From positions 918,501 through 982,500 of the forward strand of contig OX387608.1 of the NCBI GenBank assembly GCA_947568835.1: DNA of 64,000 bases. Direction: 5' to 3'. The position numbers were made by a program, and so were the translations under genes. This DNA is from Protonemura montana (Eukaryota > Arthropoda > Insecta > Plecoptera > Nemouridae). A model generated the notes under the pieces. That model saw only the letters and a list, made by a program, of their open reading frames with translations, was not told where the DNA came from and did not search any database. Positions 41,399 through 51,969 of this stretch are shown in pieces; position 1 is the first letter of the stretch, and each line of letters begins with the position of its first letter.

Positions 41399-43628
41399 CT
41401 GTCATAAATAGTCCCTCGTGTGTCTCTTTGCTAAGAAGCATTTTATTTCGATCCTGTGCCGAGAAGTTTCCTGGCCTTTCCTTGACTTCGTTCTTCCATT
41501 CTTCCAAGTACCCAAGAAAGTCCTCGTTTAGCCAGGTAAGCCTTTCATCGTCGGGGCTAGTAAACGGATTCAAGTCGGGATTTCTATTGAATGTACCTTC
41601 TCGGAGATGCCTTGTGTTCATAACATCGAAGAATTTAGTGAACATTTCTATGAAGTTGATAGTTTCACTAGCTTCTTGCCCAACAAGTTTGGTCATGGCT
41701 ACAGCCATTCGTTTTGACAAAACTTGGTCTGCTAATTTCAACCCCATTAGCGACGTCGGAGACAAATGGAGATGATCGTTGGTATTTCGATTCAAAGTTT
41801 TGAAAGAAGGGTTCAGGACAGCCTCGAATGTTTCAATGACATGACACCACTCAATCTGCTTCCCATTTTTCCACAGAACGCAGGGATTTTTGTCCGAACC
41901 GCTATTAGCAAAAGCGTTTCTTGCCGACTTCAGCAAATATGGTATGTCGCACACAAAGTACAGCGGCCTTTTCTCGTGGACGTAGATATTTGCAGTAGAC
42001 CACTGAATTCCTGTTTTGTTATTGTTGCACATTTTGTAAAATGACTTATTAGCAGCTGAACCATCCGAAACAACTGCTAATATGCGAATATCAGCGCCTT
42101 CCAAGTACTCTATCGCTTGCCATACAATGAGGAATAGAGTAGTCGCATATAAAGTCTGTGCAGGGAAATACGCATACATAGCTTCCATAGACGAAGTGAT
42201 CCCACGAACCGTGAGCTGCAATACGTGAGTGGCCAAGGGTTGATCTGTCGCGGTGGTACCACTTGCTTCAGTGTCAATCTGATTGATAAGTGCATCGACG
42301 TTGATCAATTCGACAAAACCGATCAGTTCCCCTGTTGAACTTTTATACACCAGGTTTTCCTGAATCTTAACTTCATCGAGTAAAAGCGCACAATACCGGA
42401 GATGTTCTTCCCTGCCTGACGTATCAACTTCTTTCTTAATGGTATCCAAAACGTCTCGATGAAATCCTGCTCCAGCCTGTGATAGTGGTTGAAGTTCGTA
42501 CAGCCTTTTCCCCGATGGTAGCGTTATAAATTTTCTTGCTGCCGAATAAGTTAGAGATTTACTTTTTAAAAACAAGCACCATTTTATCATAAGTGGATGC
42601 CAGCGATGCCCGTTGGATGGCTTAGCTTTTGCTGCTTTTATCTGCTCATTGAAAAATATTTTTGCTAAATCTGAACTTTGTGTCTTATTGTTATCAGAAA
42701 CAAGAATATTTAGGAAATCATAATTATCAGAATTTGTTATCTTTGCTCCACTTTTAATAAATTTTTGCAATTTTAGACTTAACCTTTTGTTGTTAGTCTT
42801 CAGGTTTGTCAAGTTTATCAATGATTTACGCAATTTTGCTCGAGCTACTTCCCTCGTCAAGTCCCTCGTCTTGCGACAAGCACCCGAAGGCTGCTTTTGA
42901 TACTTAGTTCGCAAGAATGTCACCATTTTCCGGCAGTGAAAGCATACTACGTCTGAAGTTAGTAGCGTGCATTCTGTGGATCGAACGCTGTCTGTTTTGC
43001 AGTCATATTCGTACGAAATGGATTTACTGGTGGTCCTCTTCACTTTACAAACAAATTTTTCCTCAGTGCATGATTTGCATACATTCCAATTTTCAAACAA
43101 ATCCTTAAAGAAAGAGTGAGAATCCAATTCTTGACTCCATATTTTTGGATATTTCTTCCAAAATTTGCAGTCATCGATTATTGGTTTGCCTAGGACAAAA
43201 ATCTTCATTTCTAAGTTGCGATTAATTACACAAGTTTTCTCAAGTTGTAAACAGTTCTTCTTAGAGGAAATTGCCAAAAATTCACTGTCAAATTCGACAT
43301 GAAGGTTTCTGTCTAGCATTTCATGTGCCAAGGACCTTAAAGTTGCAGCAGTTGCAGCAAATGGTGTTTTTTCAGTTGCAGTTTGTCTTCCAAAATCCTG
43401 ATCAGTCAAGAAGGAAACTACTTCGAAGTTTTTCCTAACACATGGAGCTATAGAATATTCATTTCTTGATTCGATGATTGTGTTCGGGCCAATGCCAGTT
43501 AAGTTATTTATTTGCACTGTCGGTTCGAGGCTAGTTGTTGGCCGGCAACGTTTCTCCGGGGAAGACATTGGCAGATTTATTCTGTCCTTTGAGGCTGGTC
43601 GTGCTGGCTTTTGCACCTCATCATTCAC
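41399..43628 (-). CDS. P-element/THAP9-like transposase, exon 2 (catalytic core)
   Basis: The main exon, 743 codons in phase 0, starting VNDEVQKPARPASK after an acceptor TTACTTCAG, with its donor ACAG|GTAATA at 41399/41398. It has a coiled, Lys-rich region (LRKSLINLTNLKTNNKRLSL), then GHRWHPLMIKWCLFLKSKS and SAARKFITLPSGKRLY typical of P/THAP9 transposases. The acidic positions LLLDEVKIQ (first Asp) and AVVSDGSAANKSF (second Asp) and FVCDIPYLLKSARNAF follow. The enzyme would cut and paste DNA carrying its own terminal repeats. The reading frame is uninterrupted over 2.2 kb, so the copy is fairly young or under constraint. Unspliced, it stops at 41316. Confidence 0.88.
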
Positions 43629-43836
43629 CTGAAGTAAATCAAATTATTTAAATAAAAGTGTAAGCTACGAAAACACAGAAAGTAAGTAATTATACATTAA
43701 TATTTTAGGGATTTGTTTAAGTTGAAACTCTTAAAACTAACCTAGATTTAAATCTAACCAGATATGACAGCATTTCGTATTCAATGTTGCAGACTGGTTC
43801 CTTTATTAAGAATTAAATTACAGAACATCAACTTAC

Positions 43837-44193
43837 TATTTCAGCTGGATATGGATCAGGATCCGTTTCTGTTGCTCCCATTACATTTGAGAAGTGTTTG
43901 GAGCAAATTTTTGTGTGCCAGCTAATATCGCTGAGTTCTTCCAGTCGCGAATCAGTACCTTTACACAGATGTATCCACCTTAGACACTTGCTACATTGGG
44001 GACATATCTTCGTGTTATGAACTTTGGTACTGTCACTTAAACTGTCTTCATATTCTTCACAAGGCTTCGGGAATGGCATGAGAATAACACCATTTTCCTT
44101 GTCAAGGCTGTTTGACGTGCATAGGCTATGACAACAATACGTTCTCCGCTCAGTAATTTTCTTTTTCAGAGTTTTTGTTGGCAACATCTCCAT
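43837..44193 (-). CDS. P-element/THAP9-like transposase, exon 1 (THAP domain)
   Basis: ATG at 44193 opens 119 codons ending in phase 0 at donor ATA|GTAAGT; the 208-bp intron leads to exon 2. The THAP zinc-finger signature is visible: C-C-H-S-L-C near residue 20, a FPKP motif, RWIHLC, and C-S-K-H-F near residue 102. This C2CH domain binds the transposon ends in P elements. A Met-start N-terminal to the THAP domain is usual, so this is probably the true first coding exon. Total predicted length with exons 2 and 3 is about 912 residues, close to THAP9. Confidence 0.8.
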
Positions 44194-44334
44194 TTCTTCC
44201 TAAAGAAATATGCTGCTCTATTCTAATGCCTTAATAAAATCCAGTATAAGTAAGCTTAAATCACCCTAATAATTGTTAAAAATAAAGCGCACAACATTCC
44301 ACTTGGTCCCACCCAGTCCCACCGGCAAAGGAGA

Positions 44335-45610
44335 GAGGTTAGAATCGCAAGCATGACAACCTGCAGCTGGTCGAACATAATCAACTCCAAAACGGCGGAT
44401 TTGCTTACTCGGCGGCAAACAAGCTTAAAATTTGACCAAATCTTCCCAAGTGTAACAAACGTGTGTTAAAAAAAGAGGCCAAACAAATATCATCGGAACA
44501 CCCCAAAAAAGTTTTGGAATCAAAATTTTTACAAAAAAAATAAGAAATCTTCAGAGCTACGTAATTCACTTAGTTTAAAAGTTGCTCGGTTCTACCTTCA
44601 ATAAATGAACTTGACTTACCCAGTTTTCCATAGATCACAATCTCAAAATGTAATTCTGCTATTATATCTCGTCGAAAATGGACAAAATGTAGCAAAAAAG
44701 TAACAAAAAGTTAACTACACATTGCTTCACTCAAGGTTACTGGCTAATTTAATACCACAAAGACAATTAATGTTGGTATCATGTGATAGCTTACAGCTTT
44801 GGCTACAAAATGGCAGATTCAGAACGTTGATAACGTGAACTTTCCTGTAGACTTGTTTGTTTTGATATTCGAGACTGTCCGTACGAGCGTTCCCCCTTCG
44901 CCGCTCAGTTGACAGCACGCCAGTTAGCGTGCTGGCCTCCCGCACGCGCTCACATACCAAACGATCGTTCACATTTGTGGGTACAAAACAAAGAATTGCT
45001 ATGATTATCAATGCTTAATGGCCAGCAACGCAATCGATCATTAAATGATGAACTTTAACGTTCGGTTTTATCGTTTGATCTTGAAAAAAATTCTTTAGCT
45101 ATCACGAGGTAATGTTTTTCGGCGCAATATACCAGCATTATTATCTCCCTTTACATCGATTGACTTTACCAGTTGTTACATATGGTCTGTTTCTTGTTTT
45201 GACAAGTTCTTTGTTACCCAAACAAGGTGTAACGAACGCAGTTAGTTCGCTGTAGCTTCCGCAAATACGGGCAACAATTAACAGCCGACTGGCGTGTTCA
45301 TGATGCAATTCAGCTCTCCGTTGTTGAAGGTGGAAAGGGCACATTTGTACTCTAGCGTAATGCTGGAATTACGTAGCTCTGAAGTGTTTTTTTTTATTTT
45401 TTTTTTGTAAAAGTGGATTTCGCAATTTTTTTGAGGATGTTCCGATGATATTTTTTGGCTTCATTTTGAACCACACGTCCGTTACACTATTGGAAAGATT
45501 TGGTCAAACGTTCATCTTGTTTTACCGCCGACTCTTTTATTTGAAGAGACAGAGCTTTGATTTTGCTCGACTAATCTCAATCGGCAATTCTTACCTTTGA
45601 GCGAAGAGGG
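44335..45610. mobile_element. 1.3-kb imperfect palindrome (foldback-like element)
   Basis: The left arm (about 44335-44573) and the right arm (about 45362-45610) are inverted copies: TTGACCAAATCTT, AATATCATCGGAACA and CTTCAGAGCTACGTAATT all recur in reverse complement in the same order. Further inverted matches continue inward (ACGCCAGT near 44925/45285, GTTCACATTTGTGGGTACAA near 44968 against 45220), so nearly the whole element folds on itself with unequal arm lengths. Two open minus-strand stretches inside (44727-45011, 45141-45344) have no motif. It lies 140 bp upstream of the transposase start and could include that element's right end. Confidence 0.65.
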
Positions 45611-45950
45611 CATGAGCCAGTCAACAACTGCAAATTCACACACGAAAGCGGCGAAATGTCTGAGATTACAAAAGGTATTTAGCATAAAAGATCAAGCACC
45701 TTTTTTGCATGTAGCTTTCGTCACCCCTTGACTCGGGCAATCGCAGAGATACGACGAGATAAGATGAGATTTCAGCTGATGCCACAAATAAGTCGACAAG
45801 GTCATAATGCGACCGCAAGGGCGATGTCAACATTGACGGACAAATTCATGTTTTTTCAAAACCCTAGTGATTCGTAAAATCACCACAAATCAAATAACCT
45901 AGTCAGAATATCGCGTTAATTGCTAATTATGTGAAAGTATGTTAAATTAT
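45610..45950. other. No recognisable gene
   Basis: Unremarkable sequence between the palindrome and a SINE copy. Confidence 0.25.
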
Positions 45951-46166
45951 TACAACTTCATTCGCCTTGCTTATCAACCTCTCGACAGCATGGATTTGTG
46001 GAGGAATCCTGTTGTTCGAGTTGTACCGTCCTTCGGAAGGGACGTTAAGCCGGTGGTCCCCTTGGTCTTCGACAGGAGTAGGCTACGTGCCAGCACCGGG
46101 TTTCCCCTCCTCCCTTCTAGGCTAGGTTAGGTACATCATCATTCACTCATTCACCGACGCCATTAG
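45951..46166 (+). repeat. SINE body, plus strand
   Basis: Same body as at 37419: CTTGCTTATCAACCTCTCGA, GGATTTGTGGAGGAATCCTG, core CCGTCCTTCGGAAGGGACGT-TAAGCCGG (46027-46054), AGGCTACGTGCC, and a CATCATCATTC tail ending CACCGACGCCATTAG. No 5S head is attached; the left edge is AT-rich genomic sequence. Confidence 0.8.
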
Positions 46167-46244
46167 ACCAGTGCCACATAACCATAAGTCAAAACAATGC
46201 GTAGTTAAACACAATAAATCAATCTACAGCCTGGCTCACCTTCC

Positions 46245-46372
46245 ATTGCGATCGCGATCTCGTCTGATTGGAATCATTGCTTAACGACGCAACGAGGCTT
46301 TGATCCCAGACCACTGGTCTAACGTCCCTCCGAAGGACATGCCGCTAGCACTGCGCTGGCTCAACTAACCAT
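46245..46372 (-). repeat. Diverged SINE-like fragment
   Basis: Contains GATCTCGTCTGATTGG, a 5S-like phrase, in + orientation at 46257, and in minus orientation GCATGTCCTTCGGAGGGACG-TTA, the same core as the SINE. The mixed orientations suggest a rearranged or composite copy. Confidence 0.4.
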
Positions 46373-46671
46373 GACCGGGACCAAAATCACGGCCACACGC
46401 GTGCAGCAGGGTGAAAATAAAAACCCTTATCAGTATTTTGTCTCGCTGCACACTGCCGATAGGAGCATCTCGAGTGGACGCAACATTTTACATTTTATTT
46501 TTATTGTTTACTCTGATTGTTACAATGACCCGATGTACTTCGATTGGAATAACCTGGATAGCGGTTACCATGGAGACAATTTGTAGTCAAGGCCGCCATC
46601 TTGAGAGTATAATATGATATTAAGTTCTCTCAAAGAGCTTGTGCTATTTTAGGTGTTTTCATCGGTAGCTC

Positions 46672-47693
46672 GCTGGCTGGATCCTATGCTCTATCCAGGT
46701 TATTTGAGATCAGCTGGCTGGATCCTATGCTCTATCCAGGTTATTTGAGATCAGCTGGCTGGATCCTATGCTCTATCCAGGTTATTTGAGATCAGCTGGC
46801 TGGATCCTATGCTCTATCCAGGTTATTTGAGATCAGCTGGCTGGATCCTATGTTCCATCCAGGTTATTTGAGATCAGCTGGCTGGATCCTATGTTCTATC
46901 CAGGTTATTTGAGATCAGCTGGCTGGATCCTATGCTCTATCCATGTTATTTGAGATCAGCTGGCTGGATCCTATGCTCTATCCAGGTTATTTGAGATCAG
47001 CTGGCTGGATCCTATGTTCTATCCATGTTATTTGAGATCAGCTGGCTGGATCCTATGCTCTATCCAGGTTATTTGAGATCAGCTGGCTGGATCCTATGCT
47101 CTATCCAGGTTATTTGAGATCAGCTGGCTGGATCCTATGCTCTATCCAGGTTATTTGAGATCAGCTGACTGGATCCTATGCTCTATCTAGGTTATTTGAG
47201 ATCAGCTGGCTGGATCCTATGCTCTATCCAGGTTATTTGAGATCAGCTGGCTGGATCCTATGCTCTATCCAGGTTATTTGAGATCAGCTGGCTGGATCCT
47301 ATGCTCTATCCAGGTTATTTGAGATCAGCTGGCTGGATCCTATGTTCCATCCAGGTTATTTGAGATCAGCTGGCTGGATCCTATGTTCTATCCAGGTTAT
47401 TTGAGATCAGCTGGCTGGATCCTATGCTCTATCCATGTTATTTGAGATCAGCTGGCTGGATCCTATGCTCTATCCAGGTTATTTGAGATCAGCTGGCTGG
47501 ATCCTATGTTCTATCCATGTTATTTGAGATCAGCTGGCTGGATCCTATGCTCTATCCAGGTTATTTGAGATCAGCTGGCTGGATCCTATGCTCTATCCAG
47601 GTTATTTGAGATCAGCTGACTGGATCCTATGCTCTATCTAGGTTATTTGAGATCAGCTGGCTGGATCCTATGCTCTATCCAGGTTATTTGAGG
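46672..47693 (+). repeat. 41-bp satellite array, about 25 copies
   Basis: The unit GCTGGCTGGATCCTATGCTC-TATCCAGGTTATTTGAGATCA is repeated 25 times with a few point variants. Each unit carries one GGATCC and one CAGCTG. The order of variant units repeats about every 12 units (492 bp), so the array has a higher-order repeat. Reverse-complement copies of the same unit fill 58856-60350. Confidence 0.95.
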
Positions 47694-47699
47694 TCAGTG

Positions 47700-48150
47700 G
47701 TTAGGCACAAGCCCTTGCCAAGAAGAAAAGTCGCTCATCATACAACGCTAGATCTTTGATTTCCGGCATTTAATTTAACAAAGTAATAAAACTGCCGACT
47801 TAAATTTTCACCCAACTTTAACGCCTCAGTTTGTAGCTAACTACGTTACAATCTTATCATTAAAAACAATAACAAACTATTGTAGTTTTCAGACTCATGT
47901 CAACTTTATCTAGACCTTAGCACTAGTTTTGAAAACAATGACGAATGTGTATTGAAAATGTTAAATATGTCAGTTATTTTGGTTATTGGTGTAATTGATT
48001 TAACCAGCCAGCAGAAGATGTTCCCAAAGAAGTTGTTAGAGTCAGAGGGTAGGCAAGAAATACACAACCAAGTGGTTGCCATCGAAAGAAAGTTACAAGG
48101 TTTCTCCTGATGCCAGTTTTCACTCCTAGTTGTTTGCAAAGAACTAAGGA
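47700..48150. other. No recognisable gene
   Basis: Ordinary AT-rich sequence between the satellite array and the 7-bp repeat. AGGCACAAGCCCTTG at 47703 is a partial inverted match to AAGAGCTTGTGCT at 46635 on the other side of the satellite array. Confidence 0.3.
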
Positions 48151-48156
48151 AGGGAG

Positions 48157-48417
48157 TGGACAGTGGACAGTGGACAGTGGACAGTGGACAGTGGACAGTG
48201 GACAGTGGACAGTGAACAGTGGACAGTGGACAGTGGACAGTGGACAGTGGACAGTGGACAGTGGACAGTGGACAGTGGACAGTGGACAGTGGACAGTGGA
48301 CAGTGGACAGTGGACAGTGGACAGTGGACAGTGGACAGTGGACAGTGGACAGTGGACAGTGGACAGTGGACAGTGGACAGTGGACAGTGGACAGTGGACA
48401 GTGGACAGAGGACAGTG
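48157..48417. repeat. 7-bp tandem repeat ACAGTGG, about 37 copies
   Basis: Nearly perfect heptamer array with one GTGAACA variant near 48212. Because 7 is not a multiple of 3 and the unit has no stop on either strand, all six frames are open (VDSGQWT or CPLSTVH repeats). The long open frames here are therefore artefacts. Confidence 0.97.
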
Positions 48418-48555
48418 ACGGACTTCCTACTCTTTCACTTGGATACGTGCAGTTTGACATAAAATAAATATTCAGCAAAGTATGTCGTAATAAACCAACT
48501 TAATTTGCACAATTGTTTAATTTATTGCTCTGACAAAGCACGGACTACTGATTTG

Positions 48556-48612
48556 AAATCTTATTTAAATTGCAAACGCTTGCAATGCGCGGGGTATTTT
48601 ATTTTTGCAGTG
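48556..48612 (+). repeat. Dispersed repeat piece (AAATTGCAAACGCTTGCAATG)
   Basis: GAAATCTTATTTAAATTGCA-AACGCTTGCAATGCGCGGGGTATTTTATT is also found at 57119, inverted at 58555-58600, and diverged at 61700. At the other sites it borders a foldback repeat; here only this flank is present. Confidence 0.7.
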
Positions 48613-48799
48613 TTGGTAATGGACAACTTGTATTGGTTTTATGTGTTTTCTTGTGCGTTCACAAGGATCTGAAACCAGCAAGCAGTGACGCAACTTTATC
48701 AGTGTTTTGTTATGTGTTTATCGGACTTCCTCTGTTTGAAATTACTAAAAAGTGAACGCTTCTTGTGCGTTTCTTGTGCTTTGTCGCCGAGATCTAGAA

Positions 48800-50345
48800 T
48801 TTCATATGGAATAATCTTACGGGGACACTCACATTATGCAAAGAAGTAACTTATCCTACAAAAAAGAGCGGTGAGATACCTGGCGGATGCTGGTCACAAT
48901 CCGACCACAGCTGGAGTTTTTTACAAAGATACGTGTAGACCGAGTGTAGGACACTTTGCCAGGGGACACTTTGCCAGGCTGTAAAGGGGTTGTTAAGGTT
49001 GGGTAGAGGGGGTGGGCAGGTAGGTATTCCATCGGTGTGATTGACAGTTTGCTGGGCTTTGCTTGCGAGCTCCGTCGCGGTCAAGACATGTCTCCCCGGT
49101 TATGGAAGAATAATGTTCCGTGGGTACTACGTCAAAAGTTGAAGAAAGAATGAGAATACATAAAACGCAAAGTCGAAGTTAAGTTGTGTTCGTTCGATGC
49201 CGACCCTTCCTTCATAGCTCAAAACCTACAACCCTAATTTAAAATCATTTATCAGAGTTCACCATTGTAAGTCACAGACTAAAAAAGGAGAAAAATGCAT
49301 TGACGAGCTCATTAAAAAACCAAAAACTAACAGTCAGCCTGGTGGACTCTATGATATCAGATCCCCAAAAAGTGGCAAACTCACATTAGTTATAGTGTAT
49401 CGTTAACAGTTTACAAACAGTTACGATGAAATCCATTGTGTTGCGATAAAACTGGTTCTATAGCAGTCATCCTGCTAGAATTTTTTTGAATTTATCTAGT
49501 GAAAAATGATACCTACATCCTATCATAGCTTTGTAGATTTTGAAATTATTCAAACACCTTACGCACGAGTATTAGCTTCAACATCTTCTTGGGTCAAATA
49601 CCTATAAATTGGATATTCAATCAAATACCAATCCGAATCAATAATCATTCGTCAATAGACATTCGCAAGCATTGACGAATTAGGCGACGGAAGTATCCCG
49701 ACTCCACCGACATGTATAATTTTTTGAATTTGGCACTCGTTGAATTTTTTGAATATCAGGTTGTTTGAATATCAGGTGTCTGCGGCCATCCGTACAGAAT
49801 TTACAGCGCTTTTTCGACAGCGCTTTTTCGACAGCGCTATTACAGCGATAGTGTCGTGTTGTATGTATTCTCATTTTTTCTTTAACTTTTGACGTGGTAC
49901 CCACGGAGCATAGTTCTTCCTAAACCGGGGGGACATGTCTTGACCGCGACGGAGCTCACAAGCAAAGCCCGGCAAACTGTCAATCACTCCGATGGCATGC
50001 CTACCTGCCCACCCCCTCTACCCAACCTTAACAGCCTGGCAAAGTGTCCCCTGGCAAAGTGTCCGTCCCCCGTGTAGACCATTATTTAAGAAATTCAACA
50101 TTTTAGCATTGACGTGCATTTACATCTATAGTGTTATTATTTACGCAATTGATCTTAAAATTATATCATCAGATTTTAGCAGGATAAGATGTAAAAGTTC
50201 TGCTGCAATGGGTATTTTATTTTTTAATAATCTCCCCAACAATTTAAAAATGATTGTCTTATTGTTTTTACACATAGATGAATTCTTGTCCATGACTTTG
50301 ACTAATGACTTTCCTATATTATGTAAATATGATCAAAAGGAATAA
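48800..50345 (+). pseudogene. CR1-like RT C-terminal relic split by a transposon
   Basis: 48800-48941 encodes SYGIILRGHSHYAKK, then after an indel LQKRAVRYLADAGHNPTTAG and VFYKDTCRP. The reading resumes without loss at 50081 with LFKKFNILALTCIYIYSVI, then SSAAMGILFFNNLPNNLK and ILCKYDQKE to the stop at 50345. Removing 48942-50070 plus one copy of the 10-bp duplication restores one frame across the insertion. It ends with (ATT)n at 50346-50372, a typical tail. Confidence 0.8.
48942..50070. mobile_element. Long-TIR DNA transposon, Mutator-like candidate
   Basis: Terminal inverted repeats of about 215 bp (about 48949-49165 and 49857-50064) share CATGTC...GGTCAAGACATGTC, GAGCTCCGTCGCGGTCAAG, GACACTTTGCCAGG twice, and CTCATT...TTGACGT. 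The element is flanked by the direct repeat CGTGTAGACC (48932-48941 and 50071-50080), a 10-bp target duplication inside an RT relic. Long TIRs with 9-11-bp duplications are the hallmark of Mutator-like elements. The 690-bp interior has no transposase; a 74-codon minus-strand open stretch (49680-49904) is not recognised. Non-autonomous. Confidence 0.75.
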
Positions 50346-50372
50346 ATATATATTATTATTATTATTATTATC

Positions 50373-51185
50373 TGCAGAATGTTTCGACACGTTGACTTTT
50401 TAGGTTCTCTTGAAGACCAAAAGTAGTTTCACAAACCTGTTGAACACACCGCCATCTTTCCACGACTCTGAACCACTTTGCCAATCCAACTTTATCATCG
50501 TTTGTTTCTGTCAATTCATCCGTTGAAATTGCAAGTCAGTTGCGTTGTCCGCAATTTTTAATTAGTTATTGATAATTTGTAAAGACAATCGAACGCGTGA
50601 ACTATCAGCCACAACTTGATCCTACTGTCAAAAAAAAAAAATGCGTAAATTAATAAAAAAATAGCAAATAGCAAACCTTTCTACCGTTGAGAGTTCAACC
50701 ATGGTAACCATGGTTATTACCATGGTTGAGTGGAGTTATCACTCAAAGCTTCTTACAAAGCAGAACAAAAATGCGATTTAAAAAAAAGTCACATGATTTT
50801 CAAAACAAACATTGACTTTATCTGGAAATGAATGTCATGAACTCACGATTGCTGACTTCCATGAGGCACCTGTTGAACCTGGCGTGAGATGGTGATGATT
50901 TCTACACCGTGCTGTTGATGCTGTTGATGCGGAAGGGCGGGCGTCTGTTTGCGCCCACCATCGCTCTCCAGCGACAAGTGCATCTTCTACGTCCTTCTAA
51001 CACCAACTGACTACAGATCTGACATTTCGGTTGCACCTGACCCTAATCCTCGGACCAGATCACGCTGTCTCGATAACCACCTGTCGTTATCGACTTCATA
51101 TCGCTCCAACTGATAGCGTCGATATCAAGTCGAGTGATCTCAAGCCGCGCCGAAATAACCTGCGACGCCCACGCAAAGCCGCGCC
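50373..51185. other. No recognisable gene
   Basis: Contains a short palindrome CCATGGTAACCATGG at 50699-50713 and a following TTACCATGGTT. The moderately GC-rich stretch 50870-51185 has open frames on both strands (51031-51303) partly created by the 5S-derived array to its right. No supported exon. Confidence 0.3.
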
Positions 51186-51191
51186 CCTGAT

Positions 51192-51962
51192 GGTCACCCA
51201 TCCAATACCTGACCCAGCGCATTTTTGCTTAACTTTCATCCCTCCAACCTCTCTCCCGAACAGAACTGGTCATGTGTATGATGGTCACTCATCCAATACC
51301 TGACCCAGCGCAGTGTTGTTTAACTTTCATCCCTCAAACCTCTCTCCCGAACAGAACTGGTCATGTGTATGATGGTCACCCATCCAATACCTGACCCAGC
51401 GCAGTGTTGATTAACTTTCATCCCTCCAACCTCTCTCCCGAACAGAACTGGTCATGTGTATGATGGTCACCCATCCAATACCTGACCCAGCGCAGTGTTG
51501 CTTAACTTTCATCCCTCCAACCTCTCTCCCGAACAGAACTGGTCATGTGCATGATGGTCACCCATCCAATACCTGACTCAGCGCAGTGTTGCTTAACTTT
51601 CATCCCTCCAACCTCTCTCCCGAACAGAACTGGTCATGTGCATGATGGTCACCCATCCAATACCTGACTCAGCGCAGTGTTGCTTAACTTTCATCCCTCC
51701 AACCTCTCTCCCGAACAGAACTGGTCATGTGCATGATGGTCACCCATCCAATACCTGACTCAGCGCAGTGTTGCTTAACTTTCATCCCTCCAACCTCTCT
51801 CCCGAACAGAACTGGGCATGTGTATGATGGTCACCCATCCAATACCAGACCCAGCACAGTGTTACTTAACTTTCATCCCTCCAACCTCTCTCCCGAACAG
51901 AACTGGTCATGTGTATGATGGTCACCCATCCAATACCTGACTCAGCACAGTGTTACTTAACA
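51192..51962 (-). repeat. Tandem array of a 91-bp 5S-derived unit
   Basis: GGTCACCCATCCAATACCTG starts at 51192, 51283, 51374 and then every 91 bp to about 51920, about 8.5 units. On the minus strand each unit reads GTTAAGCAACACTGCGCTGG and GTCAGGTATTGGATGGGTGACC, similar to the internal-promoter half of 5S rRNA, then ATACACATGACCAGTTCTG and TCGGGAGAGAGGTTGGAGG. It is the head-linker unit of the SINE at 37214, amplified without the SINE body. Not a 5S gene: the 5' half and the 3' end of 5S are missing. Confidence 0.85.
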
Positions 51963-51969
51963 TCGGCGA

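Noticed and set aside
44335-44600. Right terminal inverted repeat of the P-like element
   Set aside because: Its inverted partner is at 45362-45610 on the same side of the gene, not beyond the gene's other end, so it defines a separate foldback structure.
48110-48467. Long open frames on both strands (VDSGQWT and CPLSTVH repeats)
   Set aside because: A 7-bp stop-free repeat is open in all six frames; no flanking coding evidence.
51031-51918. Open frames across the 91-bp array
   Set aside because: Created by the tandem 5S-derived unit; the sense of the array is minus and non-coding.
51192-51962. Cluster of 5S rRNA genes
   Set aside because: Each 91-bp unit contains only the central part resembling 5S and lacks both ends needed for the 5S helix I; better explained as amplified SINE heads.
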